NCBI GenBank assembly: GCA_963575745.1
Contig: CAUYUJ010005614.1
Location: forward strand, 289,363-353,362
Reading direction: 5' to 3'
Origin: Prorocentrum cordatum
Lineage: Eukaryota > Sar > Dinophyceae > Prorocentrales > Prorocentraceae
Length of the DNA: 64,000 nucleotides
Shown here: in pieces, positions 1-10,084 of the stretch
How positions within the stretch are numbered: the first letter of the stretch is position 1
How the letters are laid out: the number at the start of each line of letters is the position of its first letter
The notes under the pieces: generated by a model
What the model was told of the DNA's origin: nothing
Databases searched by the model: none
What the model saw: the letters and a program-made list of their open reading frames with translations, nothing else
Translations under genes and position numbers: made by a program

Positions 1-1
1 G

Positions 2-714
2 ATCACGCGCCTCTTCTCTGAGCCGATCGAAGGTGGGGCTGTCCAGGAGCTCTGCCCCCATCGACTCGGCTCGGGTGGCTGGCCTGTCTTGCTCGGCCGT
101 GCACTTGAGCAATTCGGCCCTCGTCGCGACCCATACGGCCCCCCCCGCACAGGTGCCACCGGACCCCTCCGATTGGTAAATGACGACTCCCGGCCCCGCC
201 CACCTGTCCCTTTGCAGCGAATGAAAACGATTGGGCGCCGTGAGGCGCCTGAACACGCACACCCAGTCACCTGGGCAGAAGACGCGCTGCACGTGGGGCC
301 GCGCCCTCGCCGCCTCAGCAACGCGCGATCGAGCATCTAGACAAGCGAGGGCCCGACGGAACTCTTCCCTGATCTTGCGCTGGCGCGCGAACTCTCTGGC
401 CGCCGCGTCTAAGTCGATGGCTCGCTTCGAGACGTCCTCGGTTCCAATCAGGTCGATCGGATCGTCAGAAAGTAAACTCCGGGGCATCCTAGGGCTCTGG
501 CCGAAAACCAAATGCGAGGGGCTGAAGCCGCCCCGGTGAAAACCTCGATTCTTCGCCGCCACAACCTCGCAGAGCAGCAGATCGGTTTTGCCCCTGGACG
601 TCGGACCCACGGTCCGGGCAGCCTTGGGAAGAGCGTCCTTCACGATACCTCCGCGGCGCTCGCACTCGCCATTCTGGTGAGGCGACTTGGCGGGAATGAC
701 ACTGCATAATACCT
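2..714 (-). pseudogene. Integrase C-terminal half and post-integrase domain (copia-type)
   Basis: One minus frame is open from an in-frame TAG at about 714 to the window edge. It opens with SPHQNGECERRGG (codons from 685 downwards), the integrase PHQNGxxER signature around the third catalytic carboxylate. It continues with GFSPSHLVFGQSP, VFCPGDWVCVFRR and, near 130-60, WAGPGVVIY and WVATRAELLKCTAEQ, all typical of the region after the integrase core in dinoflagellate copia polyproteins. Integrase inserts the element cDNA into the chromosome. The stop separates this piece from the catalytic N-terminal part at 744-1277. RT and RNase H would follow to the left of the window. Confidence 0.75.
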
Positions 715-743
715 AAATGCTCACACCCCTGGCAAAGATGGCC

Positions 744-1277
744 TCAGTTCCCCCCCCCCCCTCGCACATAATACCTCTGGGGCTCCGAAACAACGAACCC
801 ACCACCAGCGAAAAGCACCCCGGACCGATCTCGCCGCATCGTCGGGGGGGGGGCGCACTGTTGAAACGAGGTCCCGTGATCGATCAGGTTAATCACTGGC
901 ACGCTCCTGCCCTGGATCTCCAAGTAAAACAGGTCAACAGCCACCACTTCACCGAAGGCGCACGCTCAAGGAAGGTGGGCTTTTCGCCTCCACCCGGCTC
1001 TGGAGCGCGAGGCGCACTGATCACGTCGAAACTGATCCCTCACCCACCGCAGGACTTCTAAACGCGCGCCAGCGACGCGCAGAGCCCGAATGAAGTCTTC
1101 GTTGGAAGGGGTGCCCAAGGCTGACATGGAGTCGAGCGATCTCCTTCTGGAGCCCCTGGCCCAGTCTCTCAGCCTCAGGTCCCGGGGCCGAGCCGAGGCG
1201 AGCCCCAGACCGGAGCTCTTGGGGGCTCTCCGACTCAGAGCGCCCGCCCGAGGCCTCAGGGCCCCCCTCTTCCGCAA
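744..1277 (-). pseudogene. Integrase zinc-binding and first catalytic part (copia-type)
   Basis: Two ORF pieces share one frame and are separated by a single stop at 966-968. The upstream piece has LRWVRDQFRRDQCASRSRAG and RRKAHLP, the linker that precedes the integrase core in this group; only one Cys of the expected C-x2-C remains. The downstream piece reads VVAVDLFYL, then VINLIDHGTSFQ, which is the first catalytic Asp segment (VxxDxFxL) and the following LID...TSFQ strand of the rve core. A frameshift then breaks the reading before the PHQNG block at 685. Decayed copy; the gene order supports the assignment. Confidence 0.7.
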
Positions 1278-2191
1278 GAAAGCTCACTGTCCTGATCCGA
1301 AGACTGGCCCTCGCCCTCGCGGAATGCAGGACGGTCAGAGTCCGTGCTCCGCCGCCGACGATGCAAGGCCCGGGCGCCATCCTCCACTCCGGAGGCGAGA
1401 CTTCTGATCAGCTCGTCTGGGAACTCCTCAGCGGCGGAAGTCCCAGCGCCGCCAAGGAGAATTATGCGAGCATGGCCCAAGGAACAACGACGCTGACAGT
1501 GAGCTAGAACCTCGGGCGAATTGGACATAGTGGCGGTCGGCTTCTTAGCGGGACCCAGGTTCCCGGTCGCGAGCCCGCGCATGCACTGGCCCAGGCGGGC
1601 CATCCGAACATCGACTCGCTCAGCAATCGCCCCGACGCACTCGAGTCCCCAGGGCGACGCAGAGGGCGGATGCTTTAAGGCAAGGAGCCTCCCGTGGGTC
1701 ATCCGAAACTCGGCTATCCTGGCGCATAGATGCATCGCCGCTAACCCTCTGGTCTCTCCCTCCTCTCTCCGGAGGATCATCCGCACCCAAGTGGAGGCCC
1801 GGGGCGCGCTGAAGGCCTGGCACACCGGAGTCGTGATGACCACCGAGGGGGCATCGGCCTCGAGCTGCCTCCACAGCTTGGCCTGGCCGGAGGGGGAGAG
1901 GAAATCACTGCCCATGATGAGATCGAGCGGGGTCGAGACCCTGTAGCCCCGTCGCTCCAACTCAGCCGCGACCTCAGCCGGACTAAAGCTCCAAGGCCAG
2001 GGCGCCCCCCCACCCCCCCCCTCAGCCCTGAGAACTGGCTTCCGCCGAGCCCGACGCCCCGAGCGGAGGCCCGCGCCATCTCGGGCGTGGGAGGGCGCCT
2101 CTCGCACCTCACGGGGAACCGACGGCTGCGCGGGAACGTGATCCAGGAGACCGTCTAAGGCTGCCGCTGAAATCTGCCCTTGCAGACTCAC
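1256..2191 (-). pseudogene. Copia polyprotein middle module with a PxCQxFS motif
   Basis: 311-residue open frame lying between the protease region and the integrase. The central part (about residues 70-185) reads STPLDLIMGSDF, then VVITTPVCQAFSAPRA (residues 117-132), then ARIAEFRMTHGRLLALKHPP and ASPW. Dinoflagellate copia polyproteins carry this kind of module (a PPCTxFS-like strand, then a GRxFLxEHP-like strand) upstream of the integrase. PVCQAFS resembles motif IV (PPCQxFS) of cytosine-5 DNA methyltransferases, but no other methyltransferase motif is clear. The first 60 and last 90 residues are Arg/Ser-rich and may be out of frame. The start codon is arbitrary because the true frame should continue from upstream. 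Confidence 0.6.
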
Positions 2192-2239
2192 CCCTACTCC
2201 ACCTTCTCTCCTGTTCCTTCATTATCTTTCTTCCCTCCC

Positions 2240-3458
2240 CTAGCTCCTCCTTTCACCTCCTTCCGACTCTTCTCGCACCAGAAGGCCACGTCGAGCACTG
2301 CCTTTCGCGCGCCGGCGACTGTCTGAGACATCTCGCGCGCCCCCGAGGCCGCCCAGAGACCCGAGGAAGGGCGCGGCCCAGGGGGTTCTCGATTTCAACC
2401 CACCTCGGGAAGGAAAGCAAGGAGGACGCACTGGTCTCGTCGGCCACCGCAAGAACCGCGAAGAAATTCGATCCTGCGGATCGAACCCGGTGGAAAACCA
2501 CCCTTGCCTACAGCACACGTCAGAGGGGGTGAGAGGTCTGGAGAAGTCCGAGCTGAAGAAACCCTGGATCTCCCGGGAGGCCCCTCGGATGCGTTCTCGC
2601 CCCCCGGTGCGATTGAGATAGGCCCCGAGGTCCTTGAGGAAGAGATGAGGCAGGGAAGACTCGGGAAGCCCGCTTCGGGCGATCTTCTCCTGCTGGCGGG
2701 CGGCCAACTCACTCACTCGCCAATGCCCTCCTGGGAGCCATCCGCAACCGCCGGCAGCACCCCTCCAGGGGCGCGGCCCTTGGCGATCGCCCGCGCGATC
2801 GTCGCGACCCTCCTGAGGCCCTCCTCCTGGATGGTGGCGGGGCGCGAGATCATCTCGCAAACCGTCGTCTCGGCCCAAGCACGTTGGTCCGCCAGCATCT
2901 GGCGAAAGTTCGAGACTCGTTCGAGCGGCGCTGCGTCTCCAGCACGAGCTGCATGTCGCGCAGGGCCCTCTGCATCTCGGGAATCGCCATGGGCCTCTCG
3001 CCCGGGGCAGCCTCCGTCTTCGGAGGAGGCCCGCAGCCCGGTGGAGGAGGCTCGATGGGCACGTAGCCCTCGGCCGCCTTGACCATCGGGATCGGCGGGG
3101 CCCTGGCCTGAACGCGCAAGCTCTGGGCGGGGAGCTTCGGGGGCTTCGGCTTGGGCGGAGGGGAGCTCACCCACAGGTCGGAGGCAGACTCCCAGGCCTG
3201 GATATTGGGCTTAAGCTCCTCCTTGTGCTGAGCGCGGACGGCCTGCTGGCGGTCCCTGGTGAGCTTGGCCACACTCCTCTCCTCGAGCTCCTTCGGGGTG
3301 AATGGGAAGTGACGTTGCACGCCATGCACTTCGCGCACTGACCGAACTGGTTGAAGCCGAACCACATCGACTGTTCTGGGCGGGGACAATCCCGTGGATC
3401 CTCGGATTCCTTGACCGCTGCTGGCATCACGGAGACCGCCAGGACCATCTGGGCGCAC
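2240..3458 (-). pseudogene. Copia polyprotein linker, frameshifted
   Basis: Continues the polyprotein below the 3167-4147 frame after a frameshift. The 3458-2850 frame reads PFTPKELEERSVAKL, then QAVRAQHKEELKPNIQAWE and SDLWVSSPPPKPKPPKLP, followed by a helical stretch. The overlapping frame from 3174 reads FRQMLADQRAWAETTVCEM and RRVATIARAIAKGRAPGG. Charged helical linkers with Pro/Lys blocks are usual between protease and integrase in these elements. Below about 2700 I see no recognisable segment. No enzymatic motif was found. Confidence 0.5.
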
Positions 3459-4147
3459 GCGTGGGGGTGCCAGAAGGCGCGAAGAGCGACCCGGCGCCAG
3501 CGCAGCATCGGGACGGTGAGGACCTTGTAGCCGTTAGGGAACCACTGCAACTCGAGCTCGGACATGGCCCCCCTCTCCAGCGTCTCCTCGAAAGCCGCAT
3601 CGCACTTGATCTCGGACAGCTGCTCCCAGTCGTCCATCTCGACGTCGATCGCTCCATGCCCCATCGCGTTGCGGGCCCCCTCGCGCAGGTTGCCCAGGTC
3701 GAAGCCCACCTTCTTGACCAGCGCCTCCCGCGCGCGGCTGCCGCGAGGCGACTTTGCCGGGCGGCCTGGCTTCCTCTCTGGATTGGACGCCATCGGACTC
3801 GGTCCCGAGATGAAACCTTCGAAGCAGGCTGAGCCGAGAGCTCCAGATAAAGACTGGACCCGCTGTCGTTGACACCCTGGAGGGTCAGGAGACTCAAGGG
3901 AGAGAAAGGAGTGGAGTGAGGAGTGACTAGGCTGAAGCGCTAAGCTGACTACCCCTCTAGCCCTCCCCGCACCCCACCGACGGTCCCCGACCACTAGCTG
4001 GCTGACCGGCATCTTCTGCTGGATCTCAGATCTCGGAGCCAGGGAGAAGTCGCTGGCCGGGCGCTGAACGAGATCGCCTGATCGATGACCCGAGGGATGG
4101 GATACCAACTTCACCTCCGAGACCTTCCCGGGCACTCGCACGGTCAT
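3167..4147 (-). pseudogene. Copia retropepsin C-terminus and following zinc-like module
   Basis: The 326-residue frame opens with MTVRVPGKVSEVKL and HPSGHRSGDLVQRP. Joined to the bases just upstream (PPLLPAKPLSALSAIIDLQR in the same frame), this matches the C-terminal lobe of a copia retropepsin. The middle carries SRAREALVKKVGFDL and AIDVEMDDWEQL. Near 3370-3300 it reads WFGFNQFGQCAKCMAC, a CxxC-rich motif common in dinoflagellate copia polyproteins before the PxCQxFS-like module. The match then moves to another frame (3458-2850), so a frameshift lies near 3310. Roles beyond the protease lobe are unknown. Confidence 0.55.
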
Positions 4148-4222
4148 CAGGTCCCTCTGGAGGTCGATGATCGCACTGAGAGCGGACAGGGGTTTCGCGG
4201 GAAGCAGGGGCGGGCACGAGCC

Positions 4223-4786
4223 TTACAGCACCAGGAACTCGACGACCCCGCAGCCTCCAAGGGAGATGGGGATCCATGCTCTGCCGATCGAGACTGCGCG
4301 GCCGCAAACCCCAGAGGCCTGAATGCCCATCACTGGGCTCAAGTCGAAGTAGATCCTACACCCGTGAGCCTGCAGCGCTCGATCCAGCTCCTCGGCGTTG
4401 ACCTTTCCGATCAGTGCCTGCCCAGCGGCTGCGTCGACCAGCGCGCGGGCGCCCAGCTTCTTCAGCGTGACCGCGGCCGGGGAGAGACCCTCCCCAAAGT
4501 ACTGCATGGCCTTCTGGTGCAAGTCGGCGTGGAAGGACTCCGAGGCGATGCCCAACGACACAGAGGAATCCCCGTCCTCATTCACGAAGCAGTAGGTGAA
4601 CCCCGAGATCGGCTTAGATGTCTTGTCTTCCTTCTCACGTGCCAGTCGATCGGCCTCCCAATTATGGGTTCTTGCACTGATCAGCCCAGTGACCCTTTTC
4701 TCCACAATTCGCACAGCGCCTCTTCTTACCAAAATCTGTCTCACCGACTTTTCGGAATCCAGGTCGAGCCGCCTTTCTCCGGTCAA
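4223..4786 (-). pseudogene. Copia aspartic protease (retropepsin) N-terminal lobe
   Basis: 187-residue frame. Residues around 130-150 read KKLGARALVDAAAGQALIG, the position of the retropepsin active-site strand (usually ALxDTGAxxxLIG). The catalytic D is present, but the D-T/S-G triad has become D-A-A, so the protease is probably inactive. Upstream SSVSLGIASESFHADLHQKA is linker. Downstream FDLSPVMGIQASGVCGRA fits the flap region, and the C-terminal lobe continues in another frame at 4147. The first 30 residues overlap the zinc knuckle in a different frame and are probably spurious. Confidence 0.6.
4674..4715 (-). other. Gag CCHC zinc knuckle
   Basis: Minus-strand reading CANCGEKGHWADQC has exact C-x2-C-x4-H-x4-C spacing, the retroviral/copia gag nucleic-acid-binding knuckle. 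It is preceded by KKRR and followed by KNP and a TAA stop. It lies between the gag body and the protease, as expected. The reading frame differs from the overlapping protease ORF, so a frameshift separates them. Confidence 0.85.
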
Positions 4787-4798
4787 AAGAACTCGCGA

Positions 4799-5654
4799 TC
4801 AGCCTTCTTCGCCAACTTCAGCATCCGAGACTCCGTCCAGGTGCGCCTGCGCTCCTTGCCGAACTTCTCCCTGCAGGAAGGCCACGAAGACATCTAGCGT
4901 TTCGAACTTGTCGAACTCCTGGGCGTCCATGGCGGCCACGAATGCGGCGTCGGCGCCCTCTGGAAACTCGATCTCATCATCGTCGCCCAGCGCGCCCTGA
5001 TCTTCCGAGGAGCGGCCGAGCTCCGGGGCTGAGAAGCCCTCGTCGGCCAGGAACGCCTTCGCGATCTGCGGCGGCGCGGCCGGGAGGACGAGCTTCTCCG
5101 TCACGTTGGAAGAGAGCCGCGCGGATCGAACTCGCATCGAGCCGGCCGCCCGCCAGGGTCCTCATGTTGATCTTGTTCTGGGCGGAGAGGTTGGCCCCCT
5201 CCTCCAAGTACCTGGCCTGGACGTTGTCTGGAAGCACGAGCCCTCGTACCTCCGCGTCGGCCAGCTGCGCGTCCCTGCGCGGGACGTAGTCAGCGATCGT
5301 CTCCCCTCTCTGGATCATGTAGTCGAACAGCGCATGGGAGTGGGAGATCCTGCCCCAGTCCCCGGGGCGCTCGCCGTCGACAACGCACAGATGTAAAATC
5401 AGGTTCTCGACCCCGAAATCGCTGTCCAGCGTGACCCTCACCGTCTTGAACTTTAACTGCAGCCCCACGGGCAGCGATTCGATCACTCGAGAAGCCTGCG
5501 ACAACAATGAGTATCCCGTCCTCCGAGACCACGCCCTCAGGTTCTCTGAGTACAACTCCAAATGCTCTAACCCGATGAAGGTCGGAGGCGGGCCGTAGTC
5601 GCGACTGCGCTCATCCCCTGACGACCACAGGCCGTCTGCCCAGTCTGACTCCAC
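4799..5654 (-). pseudogene. Copia gag (capsid-like)
   Basis: Frame 5654-4977 starts MESDWADG and carries FIGLEHLELYSENLRAW, then LLSQASRVIESLP, HSHALFDYMIQRGETIADYV and NKINMRTLAGGRL. This is the helical layout of dinoflagellate copia gag: a YxxxxRxW helix, an ETIxxYVxRxD helix, and a terminal TGGRLxxxxIRxAL helix. A frameshift near 5100 moves the reading to frame 5137-4799 (residues FDKFETLDVFVAFLQG). The knuckle follows about 85 bp downstream. Gag packages element RNA into cytoplasmic particles. The ATG at 5654 is the first in frame and is not otherwise supported. Confidence 0.65.
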
Positions 5655-6303
5655 CAGCTAGTACCCCAGCCGCCCTCGTACCACCAGTCACGGTCGGATA
5701 TTCAGATCCCACGATTCCTCCTGCTCGTCTGTCGGCATCTCTGATTCTCTCGTTCGAGCCCTGTCATCGGTCGGCATGCCGACGGCAGCACGCACACACC
5801 GGGGCACCAAGACTCAGGGCACCACCGTTCTGAGAAGAACTCGCCACCTCGGCACCAGGCCACTCGTCAACCACGGGCTCCGCTTACCACTGTCACGGGT
5901 CAGGGAGGCTCTGGAAGACAGAAGGGACTGGGAGGATAAACTTGTCGATCAGAAGGTTACGCTCATAATATTAGTGACGCTTCGGGGTCACGCACAAAGC
6001 CAAAATGGCTGCAGCGCACAGTCGAACACGAAGAGGAGAGAGGGGAACGAGAGGTAATCCCCGAGGGAAGCAAACGATGATACCAGGTCCACGATTGGCA
6101 CCCACCACACTGCCATGCTGACGAAGCTGATCCGCGCGAGGACCAGCCGTAGTTTGTCCATCAATGTTTTTGCCACTGCTGATGCGTAGCGCCGTTCGGC
6201 GGTTGCTGCTGCCACGATGTCATACTGATGTGGATTACCCTACAACATACGCAATAGCAGGACTGCCGGTGACGGGCGAGCACTTCGTAGGCTTACGATT
6301 TGG
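5655..6303. other. Spacer upstream of copia element; weak SL core
   Basis: No coding signal recognised. Bases 5998-6010 hold the 13-nt core AGCCATTTTGGCT of the dinoflagellate spliced leader on the minus strand, without good flanking matches. It could be an older, degraded SL relic or chance; because the core is nearly palindromic the strand is uncertain. An LTR would be expected somewhere here but cannot be shown. Confidence 0.35.
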
Positions 6304-6324
6304 CTTGAGCCAAAATGGATACGG
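6304..6324 (-). other. Spliced-leader relic, 20 of 21 nt
   Basis: The minus strand matches the conserved part of the dinoflagellate 22-nt spliced leader with one substitution (CCGTAT instead of CCGTAG at its 5' end, followed by an exact CCATTTTGGCTCAAG). SL sequence in genomic DNA away from SL-RNA genes is the known mark of a trans-spliced mRNA that was reverse-transcribed and reinserted. It lies on the same strand as, and 650 bp upstream of, the copia gag, so it could be the 5' end of that transcript or of an unrelated retroposed message. No SL-RNA gene structure (donor GT, Sm site) is visible after it. Confidence 0.75.
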
Positions 6325-6812
6325 ATATATGTATATATATGTGTATAAAAATATGTGTATGTTATTAGGCCAGTGTTGCGCGAGGCGTAGCAAGTTAATC
6401 GGGCGAACCGTATTTAGAGAAGTGAAAGCCTAGACGAAGCACACCAGGCACAGTGTCCCAGAGGCAACGTCCCCCTCTCGTAGGCGCACACCTGGACAGG
6501 AGTGCGGCGGTCAGGCGGGGCATGTACACGGTGTGGCACAGAGGCCCCGAGACACGTCGTGTGGTGCCCTCGCAGGCGGGGCGCAAAAGTCTACGCACAC
6601 GTGCTCAGGACAGGGCCTTCGGGTGGGGGCATCCGCCGAACACCACACATCAGCCTACACGCATGCTCAAGGCAGGGCCCTGCAGCACAGGCATAGCTAA
6701 TCAACTAGGGGGCATCACACGGCAAGCTGGCACGATAGGAAGAAGACATCCTCACCGGCCACATGACCGAGCTCAGCTGCAACTAATATGTCGGGCGGGA
6801 CGGTAATATGTA
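6325..6812. other. Spacer, no gene seen
   Basis: Begins with a short AT-rich stretch (6324-6362, TATATG/TGTATA repeats), then mixed sequence with no coding or structural signal that I recognise. Confidence 0.4.
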
Positions 6813-6851
6813 TAGAAATATTTGGTAGCCCCCCCCCACATGATCATACAT

Positions 6852-7392
6852 GTTCGTCTTATTCTTGATCGTCGTCGCTCCTCCTCCTCCTCCTCCTCCT
6901 CCTCCTCCTCCTCCTCCTCGCGGCGCTCTCGGTGCAAGGAAACGCTGTGTATTTTTGGTTTTTGTGGTTTTTTTGGTCTGTGAAGCCACGAAACACTGTG
7001 TATTTTTGGTTTTTTTGGTTTTTTTGGTTTTGAGAGGCAGAGAGAGGGGCGCTGGGAGGGCGACCGCGGCGAGCATGGGGGCTTGCAAAACCAAAAAAAC
7101 AAAAAAAACAAAAATACACAGTGTTTCGTGGCTTCACAAACCAAAAAAACCAAACAAACCAAAAATACACAGCGTTTCCTTGCATCGGGGGCGCCAAACA
7201 CTGTGCATGCTTGCTTTCTTTCTTGATTCGGGAGGCACAGAGACAGGTGCTGGGAGGGAGTAGTAGTAGTAGTAGTACTAGTAGTAGTAGTAGTAGTGGT
7301 ACTAGTAGTAGTAGTAGTAGTAGTAGTAATAGTAGTCGTCGTCGTCGTCGTATTAACAGTATTTGTAGTAGAAGTAGTAGTAGTCGTAGTAG

Positions 7393-7441
<49 letters not shown>

Positions 7442-7481
7442 CGTAGTCGTAGTCGTAGTAGTAGTAGTAGTAGTAGTAGTC

Positions 7482-7524
<43 letters not shown>

Positions 7525-8220
7525 AAGAAGTAGACGTAGTAGTAGTAGTAGTAGTTGTAGTTGTAGTTGTAGTTGTAGTGGTAGTAGTTGTAGTAGTTGT
7601 AGTTGTAGTAGTAGTAGTAGCAGTTCGTCTTATTCTTGATCGTCGTCGCTCCTCCTCCTCCTCCTCCTCCTCCTCCTCCTCCTCCTCGCGGCGCTCTCGG
7701 TGCAAGGAAACGCTGTGTATTTTTGGTTTTTGTGGTTTTTTTGGTCTGTGAAGCCACGAAACACTGTGTATTTTTGGTTTTTTTGGTTTTTTTGGTTTTG
7801 AGAGGCAGAGAGAGGGGCGCTGGGAGGGCGACCGCGGCGAGCATGGGGGCTTGCAAAACCAAAAAAACCAAAAAAAACAAAAATACACAGTGTTTCGTAG
7901 CTTCACAAACCAAAAAAACCAAACAAACCAAAAATACACAGCGTTTCCTTGCATCGGGGGCGCCAAACACTGTGCATGCTTGCTTTCTTTCTTGATTCGG
8001 GAGGCACAGAGACAGGTGCTGGGAGGGAGTAGTAGTAGTAGTAGTACTAGTAGTAGTAGTAGTAGTGGTACTAGTAGTAGTAGTAGTAGTAGTAGTAATA
8101 GTAGTCGTCGTCGTCGTCGTATTAACAGTATTTGTAGTAGAAGTAGTAGTAGTCGTAGTAGGAGTAGTAGTAGTAGTAGTAGTCGTCGTAGTAGTAGTAG
8201 TAGTAGTCGTAGTCGTAGTC

Positions 8221-8263
<43 letters not shown>

Positions 8264-8820
8264 AAGAAGTAGACGTAGTAGTAGTAGTAGTAGTAGTAGT
8301 CGTAGTAGTTGTAGTTGTAGTTGTAGTTGTAGTGGTAGTAGTTGTAGTAGTTGTAGTTGTAGTAGTAGTAGTAGCAGTTCGTCTTATTCTTGATCGTCGT
8401 CGCCTCCTCCTCCTCCTCCTCCTCCTCCTCCTCCTCCTCGCGGCGCTCTCGGTGCAAGGAAACGCTGTGTATTTTTGGTTTTTGTGGTTTTTTTGGTCTG
8501 TGAAGCCACGAAACACTGTGTATTTTTGGTTTTTTTGGTTTTTTTGGTTTTGAGAGGCAGAGAGAGGGGCGCTGGGAGGGCGACCGCGGCGAGCATGGGG
8601 GCTTGCAAAACCAAAAAAACCAAAAAAAACAAAAATACACAGTGTTTCGTGGCTTCACAAACCAAAAAAACCAAACAAACCAAAAATACACAGCGTTTCC
8701 TTGCATCGGGGGCGCCAAACACTGTGCATGCTTGCTTTCTTTCTTGATTCGGGAGGCACAGAGACAGGTGCTGGGAGGGAGTAGTAGTAGTAGTAGTACT
8801 AGTAGTAGTAGTAGTGGTAC

Positions 8821-8858
<38 letters not shown>

Positions 8859-9015
8859 ATCGTCGTCGTCGTCGTATTAACAGTATTTGTAGTAGAAGTA
8901 GTAGTAGTCGTAGTAGGAGTAGTAGTAGTAGTAGTAGTCGTCGTAGTAGTAGTAGTAGTAGTAGTAGTCGTAGTCGTAGTCGTAGTAGTTAGTAGTAGTA
9001 GTAGTCGTCGTATTG
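6852..9015. repeat. Three composite tandem units of about 750-770 bp
   Basis: The same segment starts at 6852, 7623 and 8377 (GTTCGTCTTATTCTTGATCG), giving unit lengths of 771 and 754 bp; the third unit is shorter. Each unit is: a TCC microsatellite, a long inverted repeat with a GC-rich loop, a short unique piece (GCGCCAAACACTGTGCATGC), then a long TAG/GTC trinucleotide array. Length differences fall mainly in the trinucleotide arrays, while the unique pieces are almost identical, pointing to recent duplication. Confidence 0.85.
6933..7184. repeat. Long hairpin (about 100-bp arms), first of three copies
   Basis: Left arm 6933-7035 (TGCAAGGAAACGCTGTGTAT... with TTTTTGG runs) is the reverse complement, with small indels, of 7087-7184 (...ATACACAGCGTTTCCTTGCA). 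The loop of about 50 bp contains GAGAGGGGCGCTGGGAGG. Copies recur at about 7701-7953 and 8453-8705. An RNA from either strand would fold into a long, nearly perfect duplex. Confidence 0.8.
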
Positions 9016-9189
9016 TTTAATTGTGGAGGGGGGAGGGGGGAGGAGGGAGGGAGGAGGGAGGCGGGAGGAAGGAGGAGGGAGGAGGAGGAGGAGGAGGAGG
9101 AGGATGAGGAAGAGCGACGGAGAGCGGGGAGCAGATGAGGGAGGGGAGAATATGTATGATCATGTGGGGGGGGGCAAGCAAATATTTAT

Positions 9190-10084
9190 ATCCGCCAGTG
9201 GGCCTCGAGGCACGAAGTGGAGTGCCCGCAGGTCCCTTTCAGTTCACGCCGTTGAGTACTGCAATAGTCTTTAAGAAGCTCACAAACCCGAGCTCCGGGC
9301 GCTTCTGGGGTGTGGCGCGTGTTCCGCAGGCTTTTTCCGGAGGCAATAGGCCTCCAAAACGGGAAAGGCTGGTCCCAAGAGGCCGCCACAACGGCCAAGA
9401 GAGTCCCGAGTCACCCGAAGACCGCTGCAAGACGACCAAGATGGCCTGCAGACGGCCGAGGAGGCCCCCGAGACGCCCCAAGAGGGCTCCAAGAGGCCTC
9501 CCAAGAGGGCCCCGAGGGATCAAAAATGCTTGTCTGCTCGCAAAAACAGGATTTCGTTCGCGAGTGCAAAATCAGAAGTCATGCATCCCTTGGCGCATAT
9601 GCATATGTTTTGTCACAGCCGGGTTGTTTTGAAAGATTTGAGCGTTCTCGTATGTCGGGGTCTCTGAGGCTCCTATACAAGCCAAGATGTCTCCAACATC
9701 GCCCCACAACGGCCCCGTTTGGCCCAAAACGGATCCAAAACAGCCCCAAGACGGCCCAAGAGGCCCCGAAGACGGACCCAAGAGGGCCTCAAGAAGGGAA
9801 ACTCGAACTGACATGTCGCGACCTCGGCCCCAAGATGACCCCCGAGACCCCCAGCAGGCCCGAGGCCCCCCACAGCCCCAGGAGGCCCCCAAGAAGCCAA
9901 AATCAGTCCCCGAGTGGCCCCCGAGAAGCCCCAAGACATCCCCAAAATCGCCTCACTGAGGCTTCGAGGCCTCCCGAGACATCGCCACAGGCATCCAAGG
10001 GCCTCTGCTCTGAAATCCAGGCGCGGTGGCTGGATGGGCCGGAGGTCTGTGGACATATGCATGTCACTTGGTGCCTCTGTAGAT
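9190..10084. repeat. Degenerate CCAAGAGGCC-type repeat region
   Basis: GC-rich sequence dominated by imperfect repeats around CCAAGAGGCCCCC/AAGACGGCC on the + strand. On the minus strand it reads as Leu/Gly/Trp-rich text such as GLLGRLGGLL. A related stretch lies at 26510-27020. Open frames in several phases reflect the repeat rather than a gene. Confidence 0.6.

Larger units (their letters stand above)
1..5654 (-). mobile_element. Decayed Ty1/copia-type LTR retrotransposon, truncated by window start
   Basis: Minus-strand blocks occur in the copia order: gag (5654-4799), CCHC knuckle (4715-4674), retropepsin (4786 to about 3900), a middle module (4147-1256), then integrase (1277-2). In Ty1/copia elements the RT follows the integrase, so it would lie left of base 1. 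The blocks sit in different frames and are broken by stops and frameshifts, so this copy is dead. No LTR could be identified: the 5' LTR should lie above 5654, but no direct-repeat partner is available inside the window. The domain wording resembles dinoflagellate copia polyproteins known from genome surveys (family knowledge). Confidence 0.8.
6813..9189. repeat. 2.4-kb fold-back block with inverted flanks
   Basis: The left flank (6813-6853: AAATATTTGG, a C tract, then ACATGATCATACATG) is repeated inverted at 9148-9189 (ATGTATGATCATGT, a G tract, then CAAATATTTATA). The symmetry continues inward: CTCC/TCC tract at 6877-6919 versus GGA-rich tract at 9026-9113. Between them lie three tandem composite units (6852-9015). 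This could be a fold-back or MITE-like element or an array bounded by an inverted duplication. No transposase ORF is present and no target-site duplication was identified. ORFs here are poly-Thr/Val/Ser artefacts of the TAG repeats. Confidence 0.7.

Noticed and set aside
6304-6324. SL-RNA gene
   Set aside because: No splice-donor GT or Sm-like site follows the leader sequence; it fits a relic.
6773-8718. Long Thr/Val/Ser/Tyr-rich ORFs on both strands
   Set aside because: They are translations of TAG/GTC and TCC repeats.
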